Assembly (NCBI GenBank): GCA_963921195.1
Contig: OY992537.1
Coordinates: forward strand, 93,206,736 to 93,270,735
Direction: 5' to 3'
Length of the DNA stretch: 64,000 nt
Origin: Pegoplata infirma
Lineage: Eukaryota > Arthropoda > Insecta > Diptera > Anthomyiidae
Made by a program: the position numbers and the translations under genes. The notes beneath the pieces were generated by a model. It saw nothing but the letters and a program-made list of their open reading frames with translations. It ran no database searches and was not told the origin of the DNA. Positions 11,844 to 21,403 of this stretch are shown one piece after another. Positions within the stretch are counted from its first letter, which is position 1, and each line of letters opens with the position of its first letter.

Positions 11844-12941
11844 CACAGTGGCCGAAATGGCCAATCTAGCGACGCTTAATTCGAAAATGTAAAATAATAA
11901 AGACTAATGCTTATTTGCAATTATTAAATTTAAAAAGAATTAATTTTTAAACAATATTTATTTATTTTTATGTATTTTGGGAAATTTATGTGAACATTGG
12001 GAGGGTGGTTTGTATGAGGCCTAGAAATTAAAATGGTCCGATTCCATTAAAATTTAGAGCGATTGTTTATGAATATAAAAAACATTTATTGGTCGAATTT
12101 CAAGAGGATATCTTGAATACTATTGTTAGGGGTATTTAAGTAAAACTTGAAGGGGACATTTACGTGGTGGCTATGGGTTAACATGGATTGATTTTGTCAA
12201 AATTTAATAGGTTTTGTTCTTGCGATAAAAGAAACTTAAATTTCAAATTTCAGCCAAATCGATTGAAAATTGTGGTCTGTATCGCGGTTATACTGTTTAT
12301 TTGGACAGCAGATGGACCCTAAATAACCGAGCAACTTGCGCGAACTAGCACGCCATACTGAAACGTCACAACAAAAATAACCCAAAATAATAAACAAAAC
12401 AGGAATTGGACCGAATACGATCGAATTTGAAAAGTTGCAGTCCATGAAACTATAGTTAATATCACAAATGTAAACTCCTATAATGAACTAATAATTATTA
12501 TTATATACAGGAATTGGACCGAATACGATCGAATTTCAAAAGTTACAGTCCATGAAACTATAGTTTATATCACAAATGTCAGCTTCTATAATGCACTAAT
12601 AATAAACTAGATACACACAGGCCACAAACATTTATTTTATAGTTAAAACATACCTTTTACTTTTAATTAAAACTTTTTGGCTCAAAATGTGTAAACAATT
12701 GACTTAAAAGTGTCAAGAAAAACTCACTGAGTAATTAGGCCCCAAATTCCTTTAATACACTTGCTGCAGAAAATGTATATTTGATAGCTTACAGCTGTGC
12801 GAAAATTAAGAGAAAAACAAAAGTGAAAACATTAATTTTCTCTGTAAAGTATAGGTAATCGATACAGTGCAAAACATTTATCAGTTTTAATTTTTTAATT
12901 TTGACTAAAACGCCGCTAGATCAGTGATTTCGGCCACAGTG
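11844..12941. mobile_element. Transib-like non-autonomous element, 5-bp duplication
   Basis: The left end is CACAGTGGCCGAAAT; the right end, read inward, is CACTGTGGCCGAAAT. Similarity continues with gaps to about 31 bp (ATCTAGCG in both). Both sides carry CGCTG (11839-11843, 12942-12946), and the interrupted mini-me-like host confirms the junctions. Five-bp GC-rich duplications and CACNRTG ends are typical of Transib, the family linked to RAG1. The body has no credible frame. Confidence 0.72.
12400..12615. repeat. Tandem duplication, 108-bp period
   Basis: Two adjacent units begin CAGGAATTGGACCGAATACG (12400 and 12508) and stay similar for about 105 bp with scattered mismatches. They lie inside the Transib-like element. 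Confidence 0.8.
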
Positions 12942-13261
12942 CGCTGCACCGGTATTGCTCAAATGCAATACCAAACTTCTCGGGAGAACTTCTAATAAAT
13001 ATGTTAAGTTTCAGTCATCTCCATGTAATATTTTGGCCGTGATCACCATTTCCACAGACAAACGGACATCGCTAGAATGTCTTAAAATCGATCGGGGATC
13101 ATGAATATATATACTTTATGGGGTTCCAGACCGATGTTTCGATGAGTTACAAATGGAATGACAAACTTATATATACCCTCTATTACTAAGTGGAGGGTAT
13201 AAAAAATTGATTAAAAAAAATTATGAAAAACTAAATTTTGATGAAAGAAAGAAACGATGAC

Positions 13262-13838
13262 AAAATGCCTGCGAATTTTGTACTCTTGCCCAAAACATTA
13301 AACCATGATAATGTTTTGCCGAAGATTTGGGTGTACTTGCCAAAGCAAAGTTTTGTACTTTGCTATTCCATGCAAAACGAATTGAAATATCAGTCGAGGA
13401 CCCCATTAAAAAACCAAAAGAGCTGTACATATCGTAAGTGAGTGCAAAAATAAGTGCAAAAAAGTGTTTTTACATTTTAGAGATTATAAAAGATTCGGCA
13501 CCAAAGAATATACCACTCTCACTTGTTTTATGTACATTTGATAAACAAATTGAAAATTTGTATGCGAAAAGCTTAGACTTGGTGAAAAAGTAGTTTTGTT
13601 AAAAAAATGATTTTTTTTTTTTTCATGAAAAACTAAATTATGTTAATAAAAATTTAATAAACCCAAAATTTTTGGTGAAAAAAAATTTTGATGAGAAAAA
13701 ATTTTTGATGAAAAGAAAAATTTTTTGATGAAAAGAAAATTTTTTTAATGTAAAAAAAATTGATGAAAAAAATATTGATGAAAAAAAAAATTTGATGAAA
13801 AAAAACTAATAATAATAAAAAAAAATTTGATAAAAAAA
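13262..13838 (+). repeat. Composite repeat: R1 unit plus GATGAAAAA array
   Basis: A second R1 copy, about 420 bp, lacking a stretch of about 20 bp present in the first copy near the ACTTTGCTATTCC block. It is followed by a short array that ends at the mini-me-like repeat at 13839. Confidence 0.7.
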
Positions 13839-14235
13839 ACAAGTGAGAGTGTTAAATTCGGCTGTGCCGAATTTTTATACCCCCCAAAATGTAAAAAAAA
13901 AAATTCCCAGGGGCGTTTGTTTGGGGGGGGGGGCGGTGATGGGGGTCAGTGGGGGACATTGAGAGCACCTTCCCATCCCGATAAATATAACAAATGTTTC
14001 ATTTATTTAACAAAAATACAAAAAAAAAAACATGTAAAAAAGTGTATTTTTTCAGTGGTTGGTTCAGTTCTTTAAGGGACAACTTTTTTCCCCCTAAGCT
14101 GATTTTGCCCATTTACGAACTTAACCTGCCTAGGACCATAAGACATATTCATGCCAAATTGCAGGAGGCTAGCTCTTTTATTTTGGACTGCATTCACAGA
14201 ATGTCTTAGAATCGATCATGGATCAATAATATATA
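13839..14235 (-). repeat. mini-me/DINE-1-like repeat, poly-G subfamily
   Basis: It starts CAAGTGAGAGTGTTAAATTC with the stem-loop ATTCGGCTGTGCCGAAT, then a poly-G tract, AACTTAACCTGCCTAGGACC and AATGTCTTAGAATCGATC, and ends in the TA tract, where a family A foldback begins. The foldback's other side continues as an inverted copy, not as the rest of this one. Confidence 0.65.
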
Positions 14236-15241
14236 TGGAGCATTCCATGTCAAATCGGACACTTTGAATTTTTTTTTTTTTAGATTTTTTGTCCTCTAGG
14301 GAGTGGAGGGAGATAGGGCGTAGGTATGTTTTACAAAAATGTTGTAGGGTAAAAATAAATGGGGGTCGGTCTCACTAATGACCCCTCTCGGACGCACCAT
14401 TGGACCGGTAGAAGCTGATTAAATAAAACAAATTTACAAAAAATAAAAAAAATTGTATGGGGACCGCCTTAACAGTTAAAGATAGAGGGTAGGTGTGTTC
14501 AGAGAAAATGTTTGGACTAAAAAAATATTGTGAGTCAGTCATACATTTTGTTGCTCTAAGGGCACTATTAGGGCAGTTAGAGCTGTTGGAGCAAATTTTA
14601 TAAAATGTCGTTTTGTGTGGGAGCCCCTTACAAATTGGAGATAGGGTATTAGTTTTTTTTCCAAAGAAATGTTAAGACGTAAAAATTAATGGGGGTCGGT
14701 CTTATAAAGGACCCCTCTATGACGCACCATTGGAGCAGTAGAAATGATTTTATGATTGGAAAATCACAATAAAATTTTTTCAAAAAATTTAAAAAAATAG
14801 TAATAATCGTTATGCCACGATCTTCCTGGGCAAAAAATTTGTAGAATTGATAGAAGTTTTACACAAAAAAATTTCAATAAAATCGAAGAGTACAAACAAT
14901 TTCAAAAATGAGATTTAAATTTTAAAACTTAAAAATCGCATACTAGAGCGCTTTTAAGAATTTTTTGGGATTTTTTTTTTTAGAAAGTACGTAAAAAAAA
15001 CAAAAATTTTGAAAAAAAAATTGAAATTTGGACCATTATTGAAGAAGTTATGATTAAAAGAAGTTTGAGTAAAGGAACAAACTATCAATTTTTAAAAATT
15101 CGATATCTTTTGAACGGGTCATCAAAAAAATCTGAAAATTTACCACGAAGAAGTTTTCGAAAGGTACTAAAAACTGTAAACAAATTGGGAAAATCTAAAA
15201 AAAAGTTTTTCAAAGTGTCCGATTTCACATGGAATGCCCCA
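14236..15241. mobile_element. Foldback element, family A, internally deleted
   Basis: The left end (TGGAGCATTCCATGTCAAAT) keeps only about 50 bp of arm before jumping to near the loop (GGGAGTGGAGG). The right arm is almost complete and matches 4375-5318. Flanking TA is present on both sides. Loss of most of one arm has reduced the hairpin potential. Confidence 0.72.
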
Positions 15242-15420
15242 TATATATGTTACTGATCAGTGATCGATTCTGAGACATTCGAGCGATGTCGGTCTGTGGA
15301 GGGCATAAAGTCCAAAATAAAAGAGCTAGACTCCCAAAGTTTGGCACGATTATGTCTTATGGTAATAGGCAGGTTAAGTTCGGGGGCAAAATCGGACGAG
15401 GGAAAATATGTTCCCTCTTA
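15242..15420 (+). repeat. mini-me/DINE-1-like repeat, inverted partner
   Basis: A TA tract, GATCAGTGATCGATTC, GATGTCGGTCTGTG, then GTCCAAAATAAAAGAGCTAG and TTATGGTAATAGGCAGGTTA. This is the reverse-oriented counterpart of 13839-14235, so the foldback sits between two head-to-head copies. Confidence 0.6.
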
Positions 15421-16014
15421 AAGAACTAAAACACCACCAGAAAATAAAATTTGTTTGAAAGTTTTTTTTCTATGTTTATTTAACAAATTAAATATTTTTA
15501 TGCCATATGAAGTTCATTTGGACCAAGATGATTAGGAAATGCTAATTTTCCGCCCGCCCCCATTTGAGGGCATGGTAGTAGAAAATAATACAAGATAATG
15601 CTAAAAGTGTTTTTTCAGGCTTAAATATCGTAAAAATGAATTTGTAAACATTTATGAAGGCTGCAAAAGTGTCCCCCAAGTCGGCGGTTTTCAACTTAAA
15701 ACTTAAAATTATTCAAATTCTAATTTTTTTATGAATTTTTTACATAAAAAAGTAAATTCTGTTATTCAATTTAAGTTTTTTACTTAAATTTTTTTTTAAG
15801 TTTTTTGTTGTTTATAAAATACATATTAATTATTATATTTTTAAGTTTTTTGTATGAATTGTTTATTTTTTGTTAATAAAAATATTTTTTAGAAACCACT
15901 TTTTTATTCGTTATTCTCCTCGATTAATCGAATACTATTTTTTATTTAATCGTTTGATCGAACGAACAAAAACAATAATTTGATTTATTCGAACAAAGTT
16001 GAAAGGCGAATAAT
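15421..16014. other. No gene; remnants only
   Basis: The beginning may still be mini-me-like. The rest is AT-rich with a TTAAGTTTTTT-type low-complexity stretch (15680-15880) and a run of TCGATTAATCGAA-like short palindromes (15908-16005). Confidence 0.4.
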
Positions 16015-17104
16015 TGACAACTCTAGTGGATAGACAAACATCTAAACTTTGTTTAACTCTTTAAAAAAAAAATGGAAAATTTAAGAACAGGTTCTGAAAA
16101 TTTTCAAAAAAAAAATTTTAGTCGATAGCCCATATAAAACTATACAAGAATGTAAATTTGTGAGATTGTGGTGAATCCGTTTTAATTTGATAAATATTTA
16201 AACAAGGTAACTCGACACAAATTTGCCCATTTTCCAATATTTGACCAAGCCTCCTAAGTCCAGTTTTTGAAAAATTGAAAAACCAAAACGCAATTTTCTT
16301 TGTTCTATATAGGGCTATCCATATATAATAGCATGTCCCGAAATCAGGAAATTTTGAAATTTCCTTAGGGCATACCCCTAGAACGATGCTCATTGAAGAG
16401 CTGTTTACGGGAAAAATAATTTAAAAAAATTTGGAGGTCATCTTCAGGGCGCAACCAGCGCTTAAAGTTTGCATCCGTGGTGCATTTGGTCAAAAAAAAA
16501 TATTTTTTTTTATTTTTGAAATTGGTGCCAAAAGTTTCTTTTGGTAGAGTACATTCAGGAAAAAATATTTATAAAATTTTCATGGAGCAATTTTGGTCCA
16601 GCGCAACGTTTTGAAACTTCGAAGATGCATAATTTATTACATATATTTTTAAGTTTTTGTAAAGAACAGTTTTTTATACAAAGGCTTGAACATAAACTCC
16701 GTTTTATACAAAATCTTAAAAGAGCTCTCACAAACTCCGGTTTTTACAAAACCTTAAAAAAATATATAATAAATTACACCTTTTTAAAATTTCAAAACGC
16801 TGTGCTGGACCAAAATTGCTCCATGAAAACTTTACAAATATTTTTTCCAGAATTTACTCTACCTAACGAAACTTTTGGCACCAATTTAAAAAAAAAAAAA
16901 AATATTTTTTTTGACCAAATGCACTACGGATGCAAACTTAAAACGCTGGTTGCGCCCTGAAGATGACCTCCAAAAATTTTTGAATTTTTTTCTCGTAATC
17001 AGCTCTTTACTAAGCATCATCCTAGGGCTATGCCCTAAAATTTTTCATTTTCGGGACACGCTAATATATAACCTTTTCCGAAATTTACGATACACATGTT
17101 TTTC
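16015..17104. repeat. Family B foldback, right arm only, interrupted
   Basis: The GTGGATAGACAAACATCTAA block through TATAGGGCTATCC (16320) is the right arm of family B. It resumes after 17071 with TTTACGATACACATGTTTTT. A hAT-like element (16329-17063) lies between the two parts. The left arm is missing and a mini-me-like tail (GTGGAGGGTAT, 17105-17131) follows. Confidence 0.6.
16329..17063. mobile_element. hAT-like palindromic element, 8-bp duplication
   Basis: The ends are TAGCATGTCCCGAAA and, read inward from the right, TAGCGTGTCCCGAAA. They are flanked by ATATATAA at 16321-16328 and 17064-17071. Eight-bp duplications are the hAT hallmark, although this one is low-complexity. The host is a family B arm, whose sequence continues across the site. 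The arms pair over about 330 bp each. The 139-codon frame inside (16541-16960) crosses the palindrome and has no recognisable domain. Confidence 0.7.
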
Positions 17105-17134
17105 GCTCTTCTATCAGTAGAGTGGAGGGTATAG

Positions 17135-17357
17135 AAAAAATTATTAATAAAGAAAACTTTTTTGAAAAAAAAAAATTGATGAGAAAACAATTAAGATAAA
17201 AAATTAGATAAAAAATTGATTAAAAAAAGAATTATGAAAAAAAAAATTTTGATGATAAAAAAAAACGACGAAAAAAAATATTGATAAAAAAAAATGTTCA
17301 GGTAAAAAAAACATTGATAAAAAAATGCTGACGAAAACTAAAAATTATGAAAATAAT
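17135..17357 (+). repeat. GATGAAAAA array, part of a composite repeat
   Basis: Degenerate GATGAAAAAA, GATAAAAAA and ATTATGAAAAA units run to the CACTGTGCTAC element. An R2-like segment resumes just beyond that element at 21151-21226 (AATTTTAAAATTAGACACCA), so the large palindrome appears to have inserted in a composite repeat. Confidence 0.55.
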
Positions 17358-17751
17358 TACACTGTGCTACAGTGAAAAAATACTTCTGATGTGACATAGT
17401 ATATCAAGTTGGTCTTGTCGAGTAGATCACAAAAATGCCCATTAAACTTGCCAGACACCCTCAAATTTTAGAGTTATTGTCAAAAAACGTTCTTTTTTGG
17501 GACTTTTCTCACTAAACCTTGTGTAATTCAGAAAATTTTCAACCGATTTTAAATTTTTTAACTGTTTTGGATAGAAAAATGATGGGGCTTTCCATCTGTG
17601 TGAATTGGTCAATACATAAAAGAAAGATATCTATTGATTTTTTCTATAAAATCAATTTTCTTTTGTTATTTTGTGAAAATTTTTCGAGTTTATCGAATTT
17701 TTTCTGCTATAGTTCGTTTAACAACCTTTATATTTATGAGCGTTTTTTTAA

Positions 17752-17998
17752 CCCTAGGATGTCTGACTGCCTGGGCAGTGGTAAATGACTCTACTGGGCC
17801 TGGCGTGGCCCTTTCAATTTTTCCCCTTTTAAGCTTTTAATTGATTGCTGGGATTGTGCAGCGTGTAGAAGACTGGTACCACACTAATTGTTAATGCGTG
17901 GCTCAGACTTGGGCGTGGGCGTGGGGTGTTGGTGGGTGTTAATGGCGACTACTCAAAATCAAAATGGGCCTCGAAAAGCCCAGTTGAACATCCTAGGG
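17752..17998. mobile_element. piggyBac-like MITE, 247 bp
   Basis: Inverted ends begin CCCTAGGATGT, and TTAA lies on both sides (17748-17751, 17999-18002). The mirror arm of the surrounding palindrome lacks the insertion, which confirms the boundaries. GC content is clearly higher than its surroundings, with a GGGCGTGGGCGTGGGG stretch. No coding capacity. Confidence 0.8.
17911..17936 (+). other. Possible G-quadruplex motif
   Basis: Four G-runs of at least three, separated by loops of 3, 3 and 7 bases, fit the usual quadruplex pattern. It lies inside the piggyBac-like MITE. Function is unknown. Confidence 0.5.
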
Positions 17999-18132
17999 TT
18001 AAAGATAATTTAATTCTAAATACGATAAGCCTTATCCTGAAAAAATCGGATAATAATTGACAAAGTTGTGATAATTTTTCTAAAAAAGAAAATTAAGATT
18101 TTGCAGGAAATCGCCGATAATATAATCAGATA

Positions 18133-20385
18133 TATATATATGTGTTCCTCTAACTCCCATTGGAGCATAGGGCGCCAATAACAGCTGATCGCCAGCGGAC
18201 CCGATTTTGTGCCGTTGATCTTAACTCGTTCCAAGATAGGCCAAGACTGTTCATCTCAGTTTCGGTGGAACGTCGCCAAGTTGTACGTGGTCTGCCAGGT
18301 TGCCGGCCAAATTGTTGAAATGGGTTCCATCGAAGTGCCTGTTTGGCCACGTTGTCGTCGTTTCGTCGTAGTGTATGGCCAATCCATTGCCACTTGCGCT
18401 TCCGTATTTCAATTTCTATCGGAATCTGTCTTGACTGCACTAACAGGTCGGCATTAGAGACTGTCCGAGGCCAGAAAATGCGAAGAATTCTTCTGAGACA
18501 GCGGTTGACAAATGTTTGTAGGCGGTGGGTAATAATATTCGTAACTTTCCAGGTTGTGCATCCGTAGAGAAGTACCGATTTGACATTTGCTTCGAAAATT
18601 CTAAGCTTAGTGCGAAGACTTATTTTGTTGTTTTGCCATATTGGGGCTAATATGCCAAAGGATGATCTTGCCTTGTTTATTCTACTCTCTACATCTAAGT
18701 CGGCACCTCCATTTTCGTCAATCTCACAACCAAGGTAGCAAAAGTTGGACGTATAGTCGTAAATTTGGTCGCCTATATTTAGTGTTGATGGACAGTCAAC
18801 TCCTACACTCAGTGCCTTTGTTTTTCCGGTATTTATTTTAAGACCTGTACAGCGCAGTTTGTCTTGCAAATTTAGTGTTGTCTGTTTTAAATCACAAAGT
18901 CTGTGCGAAAGTAAGCATATGTCATCTGCGTATGCCAAGTAGTTCAGGTATTTGTTGTTGATTTGCCACTGGATACCATGGCTGCTATTTTCTATGGAAC
19001 TTAGAACATCTTCTATCACGACAAGGAATAACAAAGGAGACAATATACATCCCTGGCGAACTCCACTTTGCACCATAAATGGGTCAGATAGCTTCCCCTT
19101 GTGAAGAACGAAACATCTGGCTTGGTTATAACTTTCCTTGATCAGCGATATAAGTTTTTCCGGTATACCTCTTCTTTGCAAAGCTAACCATATGAACTCC
19201 CGGTTAATACTATCGAAAGCTTTTTCAAAATCAATAAAAAGAAGGTGGAGCTTGGAGTTGAATTCCACACACTGCTCTGTGATTATTCGTAAGGTGTTGA
19301 TATGATCCGCACAGGAATATCCACTGCGAAAACCGGCTTGGCATGAGCTGATGGTATTTTCTAGGTGCTCTTTAACGCGATTAAGGATTATTTTTGCAAT
19401 TATCTTTGCTATGGTTGGTAACACACATATGCCTCGCCAATTGCTGCAGTTCTTCAGGTCTCCTTTCTTTGCAATCTTGACTATTATACCATCCTTCCAT
19501 TCGTCTGGGAAGGACTCAATTTCCCACGATTCACATATAAGGGGGTGTAGTAGTTCAGCCGTAAGGTTTGGATCGCATTTATATATTTCAGCTGGGATAC
19601 CATCGGTACCCGCAGCTTTGCCATTTGGAAGCTGTTTTATAGCTGCTATGGTTTCTGCAAGGCTTGGGGGCGAGATTCGAATCCTAGGGTTTGTTGCAGT
19701 GATAGAACTTGCGAAAATAGGTGGTTGAGCTGCAGGATCAATCATGTTGTTTAATACCGTTGCAAAATGTTCTTTCCATCTTTGGAGTTGTTCCTGGTCA
19801 GTGATGAGCAGATTTCCACTTATGTCACGTACTGGGTGTTCGGTACGCATTCTTTGCTCTGCAAGTTTTTTCGTAATCTCAAAAACAGTTCGCGTATCGC
19901 CAGAGTTTGCTGCATTTTCGGCCTCTTCTGCAAGGCTGTCTATGTGCTTTCTTTTATCTCGTCGCACTGCTCGCTGTACCGTCTTGTGATATTTACGATA
20001 TTTAGCTTCTAAACTACTTTTTTCATCACAGTCCTCGGAAGCATTCATTTTCTCTTTTAAAGCTTTACGTTCGGAAATTAAGTTCCAAGTATTCTCAGAC
20101 ATCCACACTTGTCTTCCTTTAGGAGCTGGGCCTATGGTGTGATCTGCGCAGGATCTGATGGTGTTTTTAACGTGGTCCCATTTAGAGTTGATAGACGCAT
20201 ACGGAAGTGTATCATTGTTTTGTGCCACAGCGTTGCGTAGCTGAGCGCTAAAGTTGTTTCGGACATTGATGTTTTTTAAGCGCCCGATATCGTACTTCCT
20301 AGGCCGGATGTTTTGCCTTTTCTGTTGAATTGCGGCAGTACGTAAACGAATTTTGGCCACCACTAAGTAGTGGTCCCGAGATCAG
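18133..20385 (-). mobile_element. 5'-truncated non-LTR retrotransposon insertion
   Basis: The inserted segment is bounded by an 11-bp direct repeat, ATAATCAGATA (18122-18132, 20386-20396), the expected target-primed duplication. On the minus strand it starts within the end of an endonuclease domain (SRDHYLVVAKI) and ends about 17 bp after the stop codon with a short TA repeat and no poly(A). It lies near the centre of the CACTGTGCTAC palindrome and its frame is unbroken, so it is younger than that element. Confidence 0.85.
18150..20363 (-). CDS. Reverse transcriptase ORF of a truncated non-LTR element
   Basis: This frame encodes the reverse transcriptase part of an endonuclease/reverse transcriptase polyprotein that would copy element RNA at a nicked target. 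It is open from the 5' truncation (upstream stop at 20382-20384), so the listed start, a GTG, is not native. Residues 1-12 continue the end of an APE-type endonuclease (upstream DHYLV). The RT core spans roughly 230-520: NGKAAGTDGIPAE (247-259), CQAGFRSGYS (341-350), FIDFEKAFDS with catalytic Asp378, RQGCILSP (436-443) and YADD (478-481). The C-terminal part carries RKRKWQWIGHTLRR (654-667) and GRPRTTWRRSTETEM (690-704), a tail known in invertebrate non-LTR elements sometimes annotated as endonuclease-reverse transcriptase. Clade is uncertain (RTE-like or I/Nimb-like). There are no stops or frameshifts in 737 codons. Confidence 0.88.
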   Translation of the reverse strand: MVAKIRLRTAAIQQKRQNIRPRKYDIGRLKNINVRNNFSAQLRNAVAQNNDTLPYASINSKWDHVKNTIRSCADHTIGPAPKGRQVWMSENTWNLISERKALKEKMNASEDCDEKSSLEAKYRKYHKTVQRAVRRDKRKHIDSLAEEAENAANSGDTRTVFEITKKLAEQRMRTEHPVRDISGNLLITDQEQLQRWKEHFATVLNNMIDPAAQPPIFASSITATNPRIRISPPSLAETIAAIKQLPNGKAAGTDGIPAEIYKCDPNLTAELLHPLICESWEIESFPDEWKDGIIVKIAKKGDLKNCSNWRGICVLPTIAKIIAKIILNRVKEHLENTISSCQAGFRSGYSCADHINTLRIITEQCVEFNSKLHLLFIDFEKAFDSINREFIWLALQRRGIPEKLISLIKESYNQARCFVLHKGKLSDPFMVQSGVRQGCILSPLLFLVVIEDVLSSIENSSHGIQWQINNKYLNYLAYADDICLLSHRLCDLKQTTLNLQDKLRCTGLKINTGKTKALSVGVDCPSTLNIGDQIYDYTSNFCYLGCEIDENGGADLDVESRINKARSSFGILAPIWQNNKISLRTKLRIFEANVKSVLLYGCTTWKVTNIITHRLQTFVNRCLRRILRIFWPRTVSNADLLVQSRQIPIEIEIRKRKWQWIGHTLRRNDDNVAKQALRWNPFQQFGRQPGRPRTTWRRSTETEMNSLGLSWNELRSTAQNRVRWRSAVIGALCSNGS

Positions 20386-21150
20386 ATAATCAGATAACCC
20401 AGACAAAAAAAATAAATTTGTCATAAATGGTCATGTACAATATTTTTAAAGGTTTTTGGAGCGCTGAATCCGAATCTGGCCTTTAAATTGCTCTATCTAG
20501 TTAGGTTTTTGAGATATTTAACATAAATTGATATATCAAAAACTTAATAAGATAGCGCAATTTCAAGGTCAAATTCGAATTTAGGAGGTCAAAAACCTTT
20601 AAAATAATGATACGCGACCTCTCAGTATGTTCGTTTATTTCGGCAATTTCATACCAAATCTTAATTTTCTTTTTTAGAAAAATTATCACAACTCTGTCAA
20701 TTGTTATCCGATGTTTTTGGCATAAAGCTCATCGTATTCACCATTAAATTTTATTTAGGAAAACGTTTATTAATATAAATGTTGTTGAACAAACTATAGC
20801 AGAAAAAAATCGATAAAGTCAAAAAATTTTCAAAAAATAACAAAAAATTAGATATTGTTGACAAAATTAATACATATCTTTCTTATATGTATATACCAAT
20901 TAACACACATGAAAAGCCCTATCCTTCTTCTATCCAAAACAGTTTAAAAATTTAAAATCGGCTGAAAAATGTTTAAGTTACACGTGGTTTAGTGAGAAAA
21001 GTCCAAAAAACGTTTTTTGACAATAACTTTAAAATTTGAGGGTGTCTTGCAAGTTTGATTGACATTTTTGTGATCTTTTCGACGAGACCTACAACCTTAA
21101 CTACCTCATTTTAAAAGTATATTCGATTTTGTGTTTTTTGTAGCACAGTG

Positions 21151-21226
21151 TTATAATGTTAGGTTAGGTGATATCCTGCGTCAATTTTAAAATTAGACAC
21201 CAACCTAAACACATAATCATGTGGGC
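21151..21226 (+). repeat. R2 fragment of the composite repeat
   Basis: GGTGATATCCTGCGTCAATT then AAAATTAGACACCAACCTAA matches the R2 tail found at 34480, 51850, 57800 and 59300 with several mismatches. It continues the array that stops at 17357. Confidence 0.5.
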
Positions 21227-21282
21227 ATCAAGGGGAAAACAAATTTTAATATCTTTTTTTTTTTTTTTTTTTTTATATACAC

Positions 21283-21288
21283 TTTATT
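21283..21288 (-). promoter_or_regulatory. Poly(A) signal of the jockey-like element
   Basis: AATAAA on the minus strand, about 10 bp upstream of the A tail, inside a 3' untranslated region of about 130 bp. Confidence 0.6.
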
Positions 21289-21403
21289 TTGGTTATTATT
21301 GAATCGCCTTTCTTAGGCCTAACAATAAGTATTTAAATCTTAAAACTCTAACTTAAAATAATATACACTCCAAAGGAGCCATTTTGTTGTATGGGCCTCA
21401 AAG

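Larger units (their letters stand above)
11491..13203 (-). repeat. mini-me/DINE-1-like repeat split by a Transib-like insertion
   Basis: Reading on the plus strand: CAAGTAAAAAATTTAAATTC, the stem-loop ATTCGGCCTTGCCGAAT, a GATACCCTCCAC block, A-rich DNA, then ATAACTTTTGAACCGCTG to 11843. The copy resumes at 12942 through CGGGAGAACTT, a GTCY remnant (CAGACAAACGGACATCGC), the TA tract and the terminal GTGGAGGGTAT. This order fits the mini-me/DINE-1 plan known from Drosophila: a GTCY microsatellite, a TA tract and one terminal stem-loop. Confidence 0.7.
17360..21150. mobile_element. 3.8-kb palindromic element with CACTGTGCTAC ends
   Basis: The left end is CACTGTGCTAC; the right end is its exact complement, GTAGCACAGTG. 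TTA touches both ends (17357-17359, 21151-21153), giving a possible 3-bp duplication. Arms of about 750 bp pair (TTTTTTGGGACTTTTCTCACT with AGTGAGAAAAGTCCAAAAAA; TTTCTGCTATAGTTCG with GAACAAACTATAGCAG). A piggyBac-like MITE sits in the left arm and a non-LTR element near the centre. Removing both leaves about 1.3 kb. The TIR start and 3-bp duplication could fit CACTA- or Harbinger-type elements; no transposase is present. Confidence 0.7.

Noticed and set aside
12236..12445. A 69-codon minus-strand frame with hydrophobic start
   Set aside because: It lies inside the Transib-like element beside a tandem duplication and has no family features.
16541..16960. A 139-codon plus-strand frame
   Set aside because: It lies across the arms and loop of a hAT-like palindrome and shows no transposase motif.
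18209..20012. Plus-strand frames of 66-125 codons
   Set aside because: They are antisense shadows of the reverse transcriptase frame. The same applies to 21846-22769 and 23459-24557.
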